From positions 33,838,579 through 33,902,578 of the forward strand of contig OY829542.1 of NCBI GenBank assembly GCA_963691705.1: DNA of 64,000 bases, in the 5' to 3' direction. The notes under the pieces are model-generated. The model was given only the letters and a program-made list of their open reading frames with translations. It had not been told where the DNA came from and searched no databases. Shown here piece by piece: positions 22,627 to 33,265 of this stretch. The DNA is from Viola odorata (taxonomy: Eukaryota > Streptophyta > Magnoliopsida > Malpighiales > Violaceae). The translations under genes and the position numbers were made by a program. Each line of letters starts with the position of its first letter. Within the stretch, counting starts at the first letter, position 1.

Positions 22627-24064
22627 TTCCCTCCCCCTTGAAAGGATTCATCCTCGAATCCTCTTTAGGATCCAAAACAGTACCTGCAACACAAAACCAT
22701 AAGTTAGCACAAACAAAAGGCACACAACTAGTTTCGAAATTACCCAAGGCACCCAATCCATCATTGGTGTCTAAGCGCTTGGCAACGGGTTGGGTTGATC
22801 CATCACCCAAATCAGTAGCTATTTCCTCAAATTGAGTAGGCAACCATGTTCGGTGTAAGCACATCCTATCCCAATCAAGGACCTTGAAGAACAAGTAAAG
22901 TCCTCTTTTTTAGCCATGATTCATCCGAGAAACGCCTAAGCGCTCTATATGAGCCACGACTTGCTCCTTTGGTATCTTAGCCATCACTGAATCCTTGTCA
23001 TCCACTAAACTTGCATAGTAACTAAAAGATAAAGGATTTAGTGGTACAAAAAGTATAAATCCATAAGCAAATTTGTTATAAATAAATAAAAGCGAAAAGT
23101 CATCAACAAATGCAAACTTACAAACCAACGAATACCAAACAACTCCAAGACTTCGTTCTTACTTCTTTGGTTATCTCCCAAGTTGTGCTAAGCAATATAC
23201 CTTCATCACGCTTGAGGTTCTCCATAACTCACTATCTAGGTCTCTCAAAGGCTCCTTTAAGCGCTCGCTAACTTTACCTTAACGACTAGGGTTAGTCGTA
23301 CTAGTCTCATTCTCGGTGCAATCCCCTTTGCGTTTCCTTGGCAGTAGCGGATTGTTCCTCTCTTCTGGACTTAATCCATCAATTTCCTGTACATGATAAG
23401 GATCAATGGAAGTAGAGAAGACAATTTTGTTACAGTTAGAAATATAAGGCCGAGAACCAAAAGACTCCGCATGGCTGGCGCTAAAATTATACTTGCGCAA
23501 CTCTAAGGCCTGCCTCACTTTCTCTCCCTTGGCATGACCAATCTTCTCTCTTTTTCTATGATTGCTACTCTCTTCATGCTCACTCTTTTCATGCATGTGT
23601 TTTAATTTCTCACTTGCGCTCTTCACATGTTTTTTTTCTTCATGTGAGCTGTTTTTACTCTTTTTCGTAACACCCAACTTTTTTTTTTTCCTCTCAAAAT
23701 TAGAATAAGACTCAATGAGCCACTTCTGATCCTCATTAACCTTTGTTGGTGTCAACGACGCAAGAATAAATTCTCGCCCATCCTTGATGATCCTATAGCG
23801 ATTGCTCTTCCCTTTATGCAATGCTTATCTATCGAATTACCATAGCCTACCCAACAGAATATGGCTTGCGTTCATAGGCATGACATCACAATAGACCTCA
23901 TCTCGATACCTCCCAATGGTAAACATAACCAACACTTGATGCGTCACTTCTAATTTGTCACCATCGGTCATCCATTGTAGCTTGTAGGGTTTCAGACGCT
24001 TGATTAACGGAAGGTCTAACTTGTGCACAAGCAAGTCACTTGCACAATTAGTAAAATTCCCGTT
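22627..24064 (-). pseudogene. X2 pol remnant: protease, linker and integrase C-terminus
   Basis: Right to left: the protease half (LLVHKLDLPLIKRLKPYKLQWM ... ASHILLGRLW, 24034-23837), the linker (23821-23279), then a jump to degenerate integrase C-terminal sequence. That sequence (23128-22562) ends in DSRMNPFKGEG next to the polypurine tract, matching DWRMNPFEGGG of X1. RT, RNase H and the integrase core are missing. About 150 bases near 23129-23278 are unassigned. The upstream half of this gene lies beyond Tat-2, at 39740. Confidence 0.75.
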
Positions 24065-24069
24065 GTTGA

Positions 24070-24443
24070 TGATAAGATTCTATGTTGATCTTGTAAGATT
24101 TGGAGTCGTGCCTGATCGGAACGGTGGCGGTCGGTGTCGGATGTATCTGCAAAGCGCCGGAGGGGGGGCTCCGGCGTAGACACTCCGATGCTTAAGTCAG
24201 TTCGGGTTTCAAAAATATCAGAGGTTCGTCTCAGTGATCTTGATCTTACCTTTAGATTGGAAAAATGGGGGTATTTATAGGCCTGTTCGGCGATACCTGG
24301 CGATAACAATCAAGGCGATGTCTGATGGTGACATCACAAGCGATACCGACAGATGACGTCATAAGCGATATCATACGTGCTGCCGGGAGTGATAAGCTCG
24401 TGGGTCCCTAGGATGGGATGGTGCCGTGCATATAGAGTCGCGT

Positions 24444-24475
<32 letters not shown>

Positions 24476-24610
24476 GCTGATGTCGACCATCCTAGGAATC
24501 CTTCTCGGATTCTCGGGCGATGTGAAGATATCTTACGGGTCTTATGGGAAATCATCCTAGTGGGAGCCGTAAGTGTGGTAGCACCGTTAGGGCTGTCTTG
24601 ATTGTTATCA
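24070..24610 (-). repeat. 3' LTR of Tat-2 (541 bp)
   Basis: Terminal TGATAA...TTATCA in either strand reading. It contains TATA (complement at 24271-24280), the hairpin at 24155-24176, and two bZIP-like sites (TGACATCA 24329, TGACGTCA 24354). A run of 28 C residues lies around 24448-24475. The run is 12 in the 5' LTR, which accounts for the whole length difference. Confidence 0.93.
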
Positions 24611-25528
24611 TAAGCCCAACTGAAAATGAGCCCGAGTGTTTACCAAGGGTTGTCCATGTCTGAAATCTTAGATGAAACTTGTTATTTCGGGGGGCGATAT
24701 GTCTGCAGGATCTCTGAGTTTCTCTGTCTGCTCGACATCAACCGTGTTGAGTGATGAGCTGGAACTTAGTTCTGAAGCTTTCCAGTGAACAAACGAATTC
24801 CGTCCGCCATTCTTATCCAGAGACCTGCTTTTCTGAGGCGGTAAGAGGTCCACGAGAGATGCTGCTATTACACTCGTGATCATAAGGGCATTTCTTTCGC
24901 CCAGCGATGTTAGTTTGTTTGGCCTCTTGTCAGGGCTTACGGAGTCTCAACTTTATTCCTGCCATCGAAGGGGCTGTTGATGGGTCATTTGCGATACCGC
25001 TAAAGACGACAACCAGGTCATGTCGTGGATTTGCATTCATTCCGCGTCCATTATCCTTTCAAGTGCACTGCAAACACACGGAGGAGATAGGTATTTATAG
25101 TTAGTAAACCTTTGTACTTACAGGGGTTTGAGGTCACGCGGGCCCCGTTTTCATCTTTTGCTTTAAGGAAACAACGATATCATCACGACTTTACGCCATC
25201 AGCTGCCTACAATTAGCGTGGCTTTATACCACTAGATGCCTGCGATGTTGACGAGGTTTTACGCATCTAGGGCTACCTGCGACATCAACGCGGCCTTACA
25301 CTGTGGATACCGGTAACCATACGGCTTTTACGTAATGGCTACCCGTGATATCGTGCCTTTTGGCATTTTTCCATATTTCATCTTGCATCCTTTCGAACAT
25401 TCATGTCGCGGATGGCATACGAGCATCAACCTTTGACTCTGCTTTAGGCTTATCAGTCCTTAGGGGTGACGAGACGGCTCGCCTTTTGAGGACCTCTTTG
25501 TTCTTTCCAAGGCCTCTCTCGTGGGGCC
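24611..25528. other. Tat-2 untranslated region before the alpha gene
   Basis: No convincing gene is present. The first part is shared with Tat-3 (54189-54720). Degenerate tandem units of roughly 35-45 bases (ggctttataccactagatgc-like, ggttttacgcatctagggct-like) run from about 25190 to 25345, just ahead of the alpha promoter. Confidence 0.55.
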
Positions 25529-26045
25529 TATAAATTGGGGAACTTTATCCACCCACGTTCTCCTCATCTCTGGCAATTTTCATCATGGATAATTTGACTA
25601 AGAATTTTCTCCTTTCCAAGGGCCATTCTCTCAAGAACCTCAATGATGGGGATGTCGGGTTCCTGGAGAACATGTTGGTCAAGACCTCTGAGGACATCCT
25701 GGAGCTGCAAGGAATGTTGACCCCTCTTCATTCCAGGCTGGGAGCTACATCTCTGGAGGATTTTAGCCCTCTGGAAAGCGTGTCAAAGCTGGCTGCCTCC
25801 ATCGCTCGGATTCAAGTGGTGATCGCCATGCTGCAGCAGCGCAAGGATATGCTGGGGTGCTGTCTGAAGGGAATGAGAGCCACCTCCCATGATCTGATTC
25901 TGGTCATGGATTCTCTGCGGGACCTTCCCGAAGTGCCTGAGGATGCTGGTTCTAACGCCTGATAGCGATGGCTCCCTTTGGGCCTTTTCTCTTTTCTTCC
26001 TGGCATGTAAATGTACTTTCCGGCCCCTAGGCCATAATAAATAAA
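25529..26045 (+). CDS. Tat-2 alpha gene: 125-aa helical protein, own TATA box and poly(A) signal (CDS 25585-25962)
   Basis: TATAAA lies at 25529-25534, ATG at 25585, stop at 25960-25962, and overlapping AATAAA signals at 26036-26045, giving a compact transcription unit. The protein (MDNLTKNFLLSKG...) is largely helical by composition. It has heptad-like stretches (VGFLENMLVKTSEDILELQG, IARIQVVIAMLQQRKDM) and an acidic C-terminus. There is no signal peptide, membrane segment or catalytic motif. I recognise no family. The unit lies on the strand opposite gag-pol and is missing from Tat-3, whose sequence jumps from about 25154 to 26871. It could be an accessory protein or a captured fragment; the role is unknown. 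Confidence 0.58.
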
Positions 26046-26352
26046 CCGGTTTTAGCACGCCATTTTGCAACTGTTCTTCTTCTTAAATGCGCCCTTTGTC
26101 TTTCTAGGAGATATTCTTAGCCCAACTGAAAACGGTTCAGCCACTGGGCGGTTTTTTGATTGGTTGTTCAACATTAAATCTACGCCGCTGTTGTCCTGGC
26201 AACTGATTGGGCAATTTTGCGGTTTTCCTCGATCAGAGGAAAATCTCAACAGGCGTGACTGTAAATCCATATCTGCACTTCAGGCTGTACACGTATCTTC
26301 TTTCAAGAGTCGGGTTAGAAGATCAAAGATCCTTTCTTCCCAAGTTTCTGGC

Positions 26353-26913
26353 TATTTAAGGGATCTTCTCCCCTTCGTTATTTTTCGTCTCCTTGTTGCT
26401 TTTTCCTTTATTAATATTATGTGATCTCATGGCTGATTCTCATTTTTTAGATACGTTCGCCCGAGATTCTCCACCAACACCTCTGACTTCTCCTGATTAG
26501 GATAATCCTCCTCCGTCGCCTCCCTGGAGGCCACCTACTCGCCGACGGTGCCGCAAGAGGCGGAGGAAAGATGCTGCGAAGGCATCTAAGTCATTCTTCA
26601 TTTCTCTTGCTTCTTTCTCTTCGAAGGGGAGAGAAACATCTTTCCCTCCTGACGAGTCACCGCCAAGGGCTCCTTCCGCCTGCTCAGCTGTTAAAGCGGT
26701 GTCGCCGTCTGTCAAGGAGGAGTCGGGTCGATCATCCAATCCTGTGGGAGAGAAGGTTGAGTAACCTTTCCCTTTCGCTGGCGAAGATTCATCACTTTTA
26801 GGGGAGGACGATGATGACGTGGTCTACTGCTATGGCATCTCCTGGTCTGATGGCTAATAGATGGGCATACCATGCCTCTTTGTAGATGCCGTATGGCTTT
26901 CCCAAATAATAAA
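26353..26913 (+). pseudogene. Tat-2 beta gene: basic, proline-rich small protein with one in-frame TAG (CDS 26429-26764)
   Basis: A TATA-like TATTTAAG sits at 26353-26360, ATG at 26429, and AATAAA at 26908-26913. The frame runs 112 codons to a TAA at 26762 but is cut after 23 codons by a TAG at 26498. Beyond it are proline-rich and strongly basic stretches (PPTRRRCRKRRRKDAAKASK) and a Ser/Glu tail. The composition suggests a nuclear or nucleic-acid-binding peptide; no family is recognised. Most of it is absent from Tat-3. Either the TAG is a degenerative mutation or only the 23-residue peptide is made. Confidence 0.42.
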
Positions 26914-27126
26914 ATGACATTTTCATTTCTTTTCGCTCTTCTGCCGCTTTTCTTTCTTCATGTTTTCAGGATTATCGCGGGAGTGGGATTTTCGCTTGAC
27001 GCAACTGCCTTTCGGTTTTCAGTCAGCAACTGTCTTCTCCCAAAAGACATTGATGACTGTCCACTCGTCCTTTTCCCTTCTGCACGTGTTTTGTTTTCAC
27101 AGGCTGTTCCTTTTTTAGGTTTAACC

Positions 27127-29485
27127 TTTATAAGGAGTTTACTCTTCTCTTTTAGTATTTTCTGCGAATATTTCAAAATTCTTCGTATTTCCTTTCATCT
27201 GCGCTTCTTTCTTCTCGAGGGATTTTACTGCAATTGCTTCGCCGGTGCCGACGGCCGATGCACTGGTTCTCTGCTCCAGGTATTTTGTTTCTCTATTGCC
27301 ATAGCTTTACTTTCCCTTCCATTATGTCTTGCGCTAGGCCTTCTGCAATTATCGAAAATCCTCTAGATCCTGAAGTCAGGAGAGCTCGTAGTGTTTTTGA
27401 TTGTAATGAGACTTTGAGGGCTGAGTTAGAGGAGAACGGTATCACTTTTCCCACGGGATATCTCCCCTTTGTCCCCTTGAAGGATACTCGGCTTACTGAT
27501 GCCATGTGGGGAACGTTCCGGTTGGTTTATTTCCAGATGTTTACCTACGGGTTTCGTCTTCCGCTTCATACTTCTCTGTTGAAACTGCTAGACCACTACG
27601 ATTTCAATACAGTTCAAATAACTCCGCCTTCCTGGTGTGGGCTTTACGCCTTTCTTCGCTCGTGTGAGATGAAGCATATTTTCGCTCCATCGCTCGATCT
27701 ATTCCGCACATTTTTCACCTTGAGGTGCCATAACTGCTTAGTGGATATTACCCCAAGATGGAATGGTGCTGTTGTTCGGTTTTTCTGGCGGAATTTTCAA
27801 GGTTTCGAAGAGAACGTGGACAACTGGAAAAATGGCTTCTTCACCCTTCACTTGCCCTCTCGGTTTTGGCGTGGTGGTTTCAACCGAAAAATTACTAGTG
27901 CCGCTTGGCGAGAACCAGATGTGTTGTCTAGTATGGATGTATCCCATGTTAACGCCTTATTAGAAATAGAAGGGCCTTTCCGTATTCGAGAATTTGCTTG
28001 GTTCAGGCCTCTATCAGAATGTGTCGTTGGTGAGTCTTTTCTTTTATCGCCTTATCGCTTCGACTTTCTTGTCGTATTAAAATATTTTATCGGCAGGTAA
28101 CGCTGAGGGTCGATCCTCCGAGGAAAGGGACGTTCCTCTAAACGTGGTGCCGCTTCAGACATTACCTCCTTCTCCTCCACCCGAAGGCTCTAGTCGTCCG
28201 CCTATTCCCCCGCGAGGAAGGAGAAACAAAACCGTCACGACACGCAACACATCTGCCCGACCTTCTCGTTTCCTTGAGAATTGGCTACCAGCTCGTGGTA
28301 AGGGTGTGGCCCCAAGTAATCCCGTAATTGAAGAGGTTGACAGTGATAGCGGAAGCATGGATACTGGTTCCGAGCTGCGTCATGCCACCTTTGCCAACGG
28401 AGCGTCTCGTAAAAAGAGTTCGCAAAGAGAAATCTGACCCACTAATTCCTTCCGAGGAGAAAATCAATGGGGTTCCTTCCGAGGAGGTTGACGCCTCGCA
28501 CGTTATGAGTCCCTTGCCAGTGACGGAAGTTACCAAGGCGCCCTCTGCCATTCCTCCCAAGGTTAACGAGGCTTCGGCAGCGGTGGGCTCTCCCTTGGTG
28601 TCTGACGGTCCTAGCTCCCCTATTCGCTCCTTTATTCCAGATGTGAGCTTACCAACTCCGAATCCCATCGCTCCTTCCCCACGGAAGCCTCAGCCCTTGT
28701 TTCTTTCTTCGATTTCGGGCATTGGTGATTCTGCAAAAAAATGCTCTCCTCCTTATATCGCCAATCTTTCCCCTCAAGGTCTTCAAGGCCCCATTGCTTA
28801 TCAACTGGACTTGTCTTCCCTTGGTACCGACGGTCTCCGTGCTTTAGGGGTATCGGACCCGTCATCGCGAGAGGAACCAGTGGGCCCGATAGTGGGGCAA
28901 ATGTTTACTTCTTTGAAGGACAAAGAAGAGTTCTTGCGGCGTCCTCCCGATGTACGCCATTCGCGTCTTCTGACTGACATGCTGGCCTGCTTCCGCGAGT
29001 TAAACTACTTTTTCGAGGATCATCGTGACAAGGTTCGACCTTCTCTTGATTTAAAGGGAGAATTAGATGCTGCTTTAGGGAAGGTAACGGAGCTGTCGCA
29101 GCTTCAAGAGCGGACCCGGGCGGAGTTGGACGACTGTCGCGCTGAGCTTGCTCGAGAAAGATCAAAAGGGAAGGCTAAGATAGACCTTCTGGAGGCGGAA
29201 TTGGTGGTAGCTGACAGAAAGAATATCTTCCTTCGCGAAGAGATAGCATCTCGTGATGCGGATTTGGCCAAAGTGCCTTCAAAGATATCCTGGTGGAAGA
29301 ACAAGACCATGGATATTTGTATTGCTGAATTTATGAGTCTCTATCGCCAAGGAACTGTTGACTCGTCAGTGCTGACCGATTACGCTTCCAAGAGACTGAA
29401 GGATTTAGGCGAAGGTGAGAAAGATCTTCCCTCTTCTGGAGAGAAGCGGAGGAATGGTGATCGCGATGCTCACGAGGGCCCATGA
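27127..29485 (+). CDS. Tat-2 aORF1: spliced Transposase_28-like gene plus coiled-coil ORF
   Basis: TATA is at 27127-27132. Exon 1 runs from ATG 27324 to 28029, intron 28030-28096 (67 nt, GTGAGT to ATCGGCAG), exon 2 28097-28437. The N-terminal 235 residues are uninterrupted and match the 'putative gypsy type transposon' pattern (YGFRLPLHTSLLKLLDHYDF, ITPPSWCGLYAFLRSC, LFRTFFTLRCHNC). Exon 2 is proline- and arginine-rich (TLPPSPPPEGSSRPP). A coiled-coil ORF follows in another frame (28328-29485) with ELSQLQERTRAELDDCRAEL. Relative to Tat-3, about 79 bases are missing at the exon 2/coil boundary. The gene is antisense to gag-pol. Function unknown. Confidence 0.72.
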
Positions 29486-30103
29486 TTAATCGAGGTTGCT
29501 CCCTTTAGAAGATTTTCCGCTTATTTGCTTCTTTGTCTTGTAATAACGCCTTGCTGTGCGACAATATTTGTATTTGATTGCTATTTGCTTTTTATTTCGC
29601 CTCTCCGCGTTAACCCAACACTATTCTTTTTAATCAACGCCATCTTGCGTTATCTCCTTTCATGTGATATCGCTCTTGTTTTTTCCCCAGAGATAATACC
29701 TTCTTTTCAGAGCATTTAATTCTTGCTATCCTTTCCTTAGAAAAGTCGTGATTGTGCAGGCACACGTGTCTATTTCTTCCAGCGCCACGGGCTAGCGTGC
29801 TTGAGAACGTTGCCTAAATCGAGGCGTTGTAGCGCTTTTCTAGGATTGCACTCATTACTTGAGTCTGTTCCTTATGCCACTTCCACGCAACGACTGCGGC
29901 ATTCGTCGTTTCGTTTGACCATTAGGGTTATAAAACCTAATATTTATTCTTTTCACTTTTCTTTTATCATCCCGCTTTCTCATATTTTCTTTTAGCCGTC
30001 TTATTTTCTCCCCACTATTCAAGGCTCTTTGAAGTGCTTTTCTCTGAAGGTATTTCCTTTCTCTTCCATCGTCTTCTTCATCTTTTAATTCTTTAATTCT
30101 GCC
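29486..30103 (+). promoter_or_regulatory. Promoter of Tat-2 aORF2: G-box and TATA
   Basis: CACGTG at 29763-29768 and TATAAA at 29929-29934 lie 166 bases apart, the same spacing as in Tat-3. The remainder is T-rich leader. No gene lies in this spacer. Confidence 0.55.
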
Positions 30104-32157
30104 ATGGCTAAGACTCGCCGTACTGAGTCGAAATCTGCCGATGAGAAAAGGATGGATATTACGTCTAGTGTTATCACATCTGAGGCCGCTCTTCGTGAGC
30201 ATTTGGCCGCCCATAATGCTGATATTCCTGATGATTATAAAACCACTGTTGCCCCTGAGTCACTACGTCTGAACAGCGTTTTGACGGGCAATCGTAGGGT
30301 CATTTATGCGCAAATGTTCCGTTATGGCTTTCGGCTTCCCATTGACTCTTTTGTCAAAGAATTGCTCGTTGTCGGCGATCTGACTCCGGCCCAACTATCC
30401 CCAAATGCATATTGTTGTGTTTATGCTTTTTTGGAACTTTGCAAATACAAAGGGATTACTTCCCCTTCCCTTCTACTGCTTAAATCTCTTCTTAAGTTGA
30501 TGAAATGCCGGGGGGTGATAACGATATCGCCCCGCTTTGACGATGACTCTCTGAAGTCTTTTACTTGGAAACTCCTCCATATCGAGTCTTCCGTTGATGG
30601 CTGGAAAAAGGAGTTTTTTGTGATAGATCTTCCTGGAGATCTTGGTTCCTGGTGGCGATCTGGTTTTAATCAAAACGTGGATGACAACGTCTGGAGCTGA
30701 CCAGGGACCCTTCCGAAACGTGAGCAAGACACGTTAAACACATTGCTCAAACTGGAAATCAGCGTTCACATTCGTTAAGTGGCCTGTAGAATGGACATTC
30801 AATCTTGTGTTAAACGTGAGTGTCGCGTCACTCTTTTCTTTGTTATCACTGATACTAATGCTGACGCTATTTTGTGCTTTCGCAGCGACGGATCCCAATT
30901 ATAAACCTGAGAGCGTAAGGAGACGCTTGAAAAGGGCTCAAGAGCGAGAAGAAAAGGAGAGAGCTACTTCCACGGAAGCGACTGACAATCCTACCGATCT
31001 TCCGGCTACTTCCGCTACTCTTGTTCAAGTTTCCTCTTCTTCGGTCGGTGTGAGGGATTCTGACATTCCTTCAGGCGTTCCCCTTGTGACCATCGCTGCT
31101 CCTCCTGCCCAGCCTTCTTCTTCTTCTAAGGCTCCTAAGGCCATTGCCAAAGGAAAAAAGAAAAGAAAAATGAGAAGTGTCGCCGCTCTTACACCTTCTC
31201 CAGACGCGGCAGGCTCTTCAGAAGCACCTCTTCCCCACACTGATACAGTAAGGGTGCTTTTTAGTCATGATATGCTATATTTCGACGTCTGTTGTCCTTT
31301 GATTTCTCTTATCTATATTTCATATTGCGTTCTTGGTAGGACGCTACCGTTGTCGCTACCTCCGTTCCTCCCTCAGGCGATATGAATATAGGATGCGTGC
31401 TGACTGGTTCCAGGAAGAGACAACGGCCAGAAGATGAGGGCAGAAATCCGTCTTCCTCTACCACCGGGATGGGTAGCAGGCCTGCGAACGGGTTTGACTC
31501 TACGGTTGTTCCCTAAGGAGGGAATCAGTCAGAATTTTTGGAGAACTTGGGCACAGGCGATACCTTCGGGGTTTCGCCCAATTCTTTCGGCGGTCCCGCT
31601 CACGCATATTCCTCTAATCCAGGATATCAGCCTCATGGCACTTATCTTGCTCTAGGGGGTTCGTCCACCCAGGTTCACCCTCCTTGCGCACCAACCTTTT
31701 CACTAATTTGATGAAATTTCATTACTGGGCAGAGGAGGCGCGACGTCAGGCTGCCTCTCTTTCCTCTGCTTTAGAAGGATTAGCGCGAGAGCAGAATGAG
31801 AAGAAAAAGTTGCTGGAGGAGCGTACAAACTTATTACTGGCTCATCAGAAGCAGAAAGAAGAGCAGTCGGCCGCCTTGGCAGCGGAGAGGGCCAAAGTTA
31901 CTGCTTTGGAGAATGAGAAGTCCTCCCTGGCCAAGGAGAAAGCTGCCCTGGAGGAAGAGTCGGCTGACAAGAGCCTGTGGCATGTCGAGCAGACTACCTC
32001 TATTTTGATCGCTTGCTTTGAGGAAGCCCATGGGGTCGACGCATACAAACCCGATGAGGTCACTGTCGCTTTCAAACGAAGATCTGGCCATCTTAATGAG
32101 GAGGGCTTTCGCCAAGCTAAGGCGGCAGGCTGGAAACGGAGGCACCCCGAAGGTTGA
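30104..32157 (+). pseudogene. Tat-2 aORF2: second Transposase_28-like gene, two introns, recently broken
   Basis: Exon 1 starts at 30104 (MAKTRRTESKSADEKRMD). The domain has YGFRLPIDSFVKELL, SPNAYCCVYAFLELCKYKG and ISPRFDDDSLKSFTWKLLH. A TGA at 30698 and a TAA at 30777 interrupt exon 1; Tat-3 is open there. Introns are 30816-30885 (70 nt) and 31248-31339 (92 nt), both GT-AG and at the same positions as in Tat-1 and Tat-3. Exon 2 has a lysine-rich nuclear-localisation-like KGKKKRKMR. The third exon loses frame before the coiled coil (31684-32157: KVTALENEKSSLAKEKAALE). It is a paralogue of aORF1. Function unknown. Confidence 0.72.
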
Positions 32158-33265
32158 CATGCTTCGAGGCTTTATAGCTCTTTCCTTAGTGATCAAGCGT
32201 CACTAAATTTTTGTTTATTATTTTGACCACCGAAGTTTTTACTTTGTAGCCCCCTTTAAACATTTCGATAGGATCAAGCTACTTTTATTGCTGACTTTCC
32301 TTTATTTAGTTGCCTCCTCGCAAACCCCTTTGGCGTTATCTTCGTCATGTTTTTCCAATGCGCTTACTTATCCGAACAGATCCTTAGTGCTCCCACCAAA
32401 TTACAGAATTTGGTATTGGGTTAACTTTCTTGGTAAGACTAGCGATAGATCAGCTGACGAGATCCTCGCTCCTTCCACTGCCCGAAAAGTATTCTGCGCA
32501 TTCTCAACTGTAAATCATCAGTAACAAAAACACGTTACGAGGGATAGTAATTACCCGTAGGAGCCTTTTCGCTGCCATCATAGGGCGTTACCCTGGAACC
32601 CGCGGGAATCGCTTTCACTATCAGCTCTACACTTCACCAGGGATTACTCATTTGGTTACTAGCCGGGATTTCACGATTCTCCGCGTTTCCCTAATTTCAC
32701 GATCGGCCCTTAAAGTGCCTCGTCTTAGTGAGCTGTCGGATCGGGACGGCTATCACAAGGCTAGGGAATTTTCACTTTTGGGCGTTACCCTCGCGTCTAG
32801 AACTGTGTCCTTACTTAATGGCTTAGCCATAGTAGCCCAGCCGTTAAGATAGGATTCTTGTTTCTAGAACGGAGTTTCTATTTCTTTGGGGCGTGCTTCA
32901 TCTTGTTGGGCCGTCTCCACGAGAACGGTCAGTACAAGAAAAGGACTTTTCACTCCCAAAGATACCGGGTGGTGCCCTCACTTAATGAGCCATCCGATCA
33001 AGATCGGTCATCACAAGGATAGGACTTTTCACCCCCGGGGGCGTCCAGGATCTTTCAATCTGACGCTAATTCAAGGTATGGTGGGTAGTTCCCTCACTTA
33101 ATGGGCCATCTGATCAAGACCGGCCATCACAAGGATAGGACTTTTCACTTCCCCAAAATACCCCATTTTTTATCTGCACAAAGACAACCACAAACTTCCA
33201 CGAAAGCTCTCTCATCGAGCGTTAGTCATGGTTAGGGTTGACATAAATCAAAGGTGCAGATAAAA
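32158..33265. repeat. Tat-2 spacer with tandem repeats (about 32750-33150)
   Basis: No gene is present. Copies of the CACAAGGATAGGACTTTTCA-type core occur near 32754, 32933, 33013 and 33127, with degenerate ones between. They correspond to the Tat-1 repeats at 5640-6115. Confidence 0.7.

Noticed and set aside
12686..24064. Integrated plant pararetrovirus
   Set aside because: Gene order, integrase, LTRs and 5-bp duplications indicate LTR retrotransposons; there is no movement-protein-like or coat-type ORF.
24065..24069. Doubt whether GTTGA/GTCGA is a real target duplication
   Set aside because: The doubt was dropped: the X2 protease frame rejoins exactly across the site, so one transition after insertion is the simplest explanation.
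26872..27366. 164-aa hydrophobic plus-strand ORF, present also at 54736-55230
   Set aside because: It is the T-rich leader of aORF1 read in another frame. The two copies are nearly identical DNA, so its presence in both is not evidence of selection, and the aORF1 start lies within it.
28285..28865. Minus-strand ORFs opposite aORF1 and aORF2 in Tat-2 and Tat-3
   Set aside because: Shadows of GC-rich coding sequence; no start context, domain or separate conservation.
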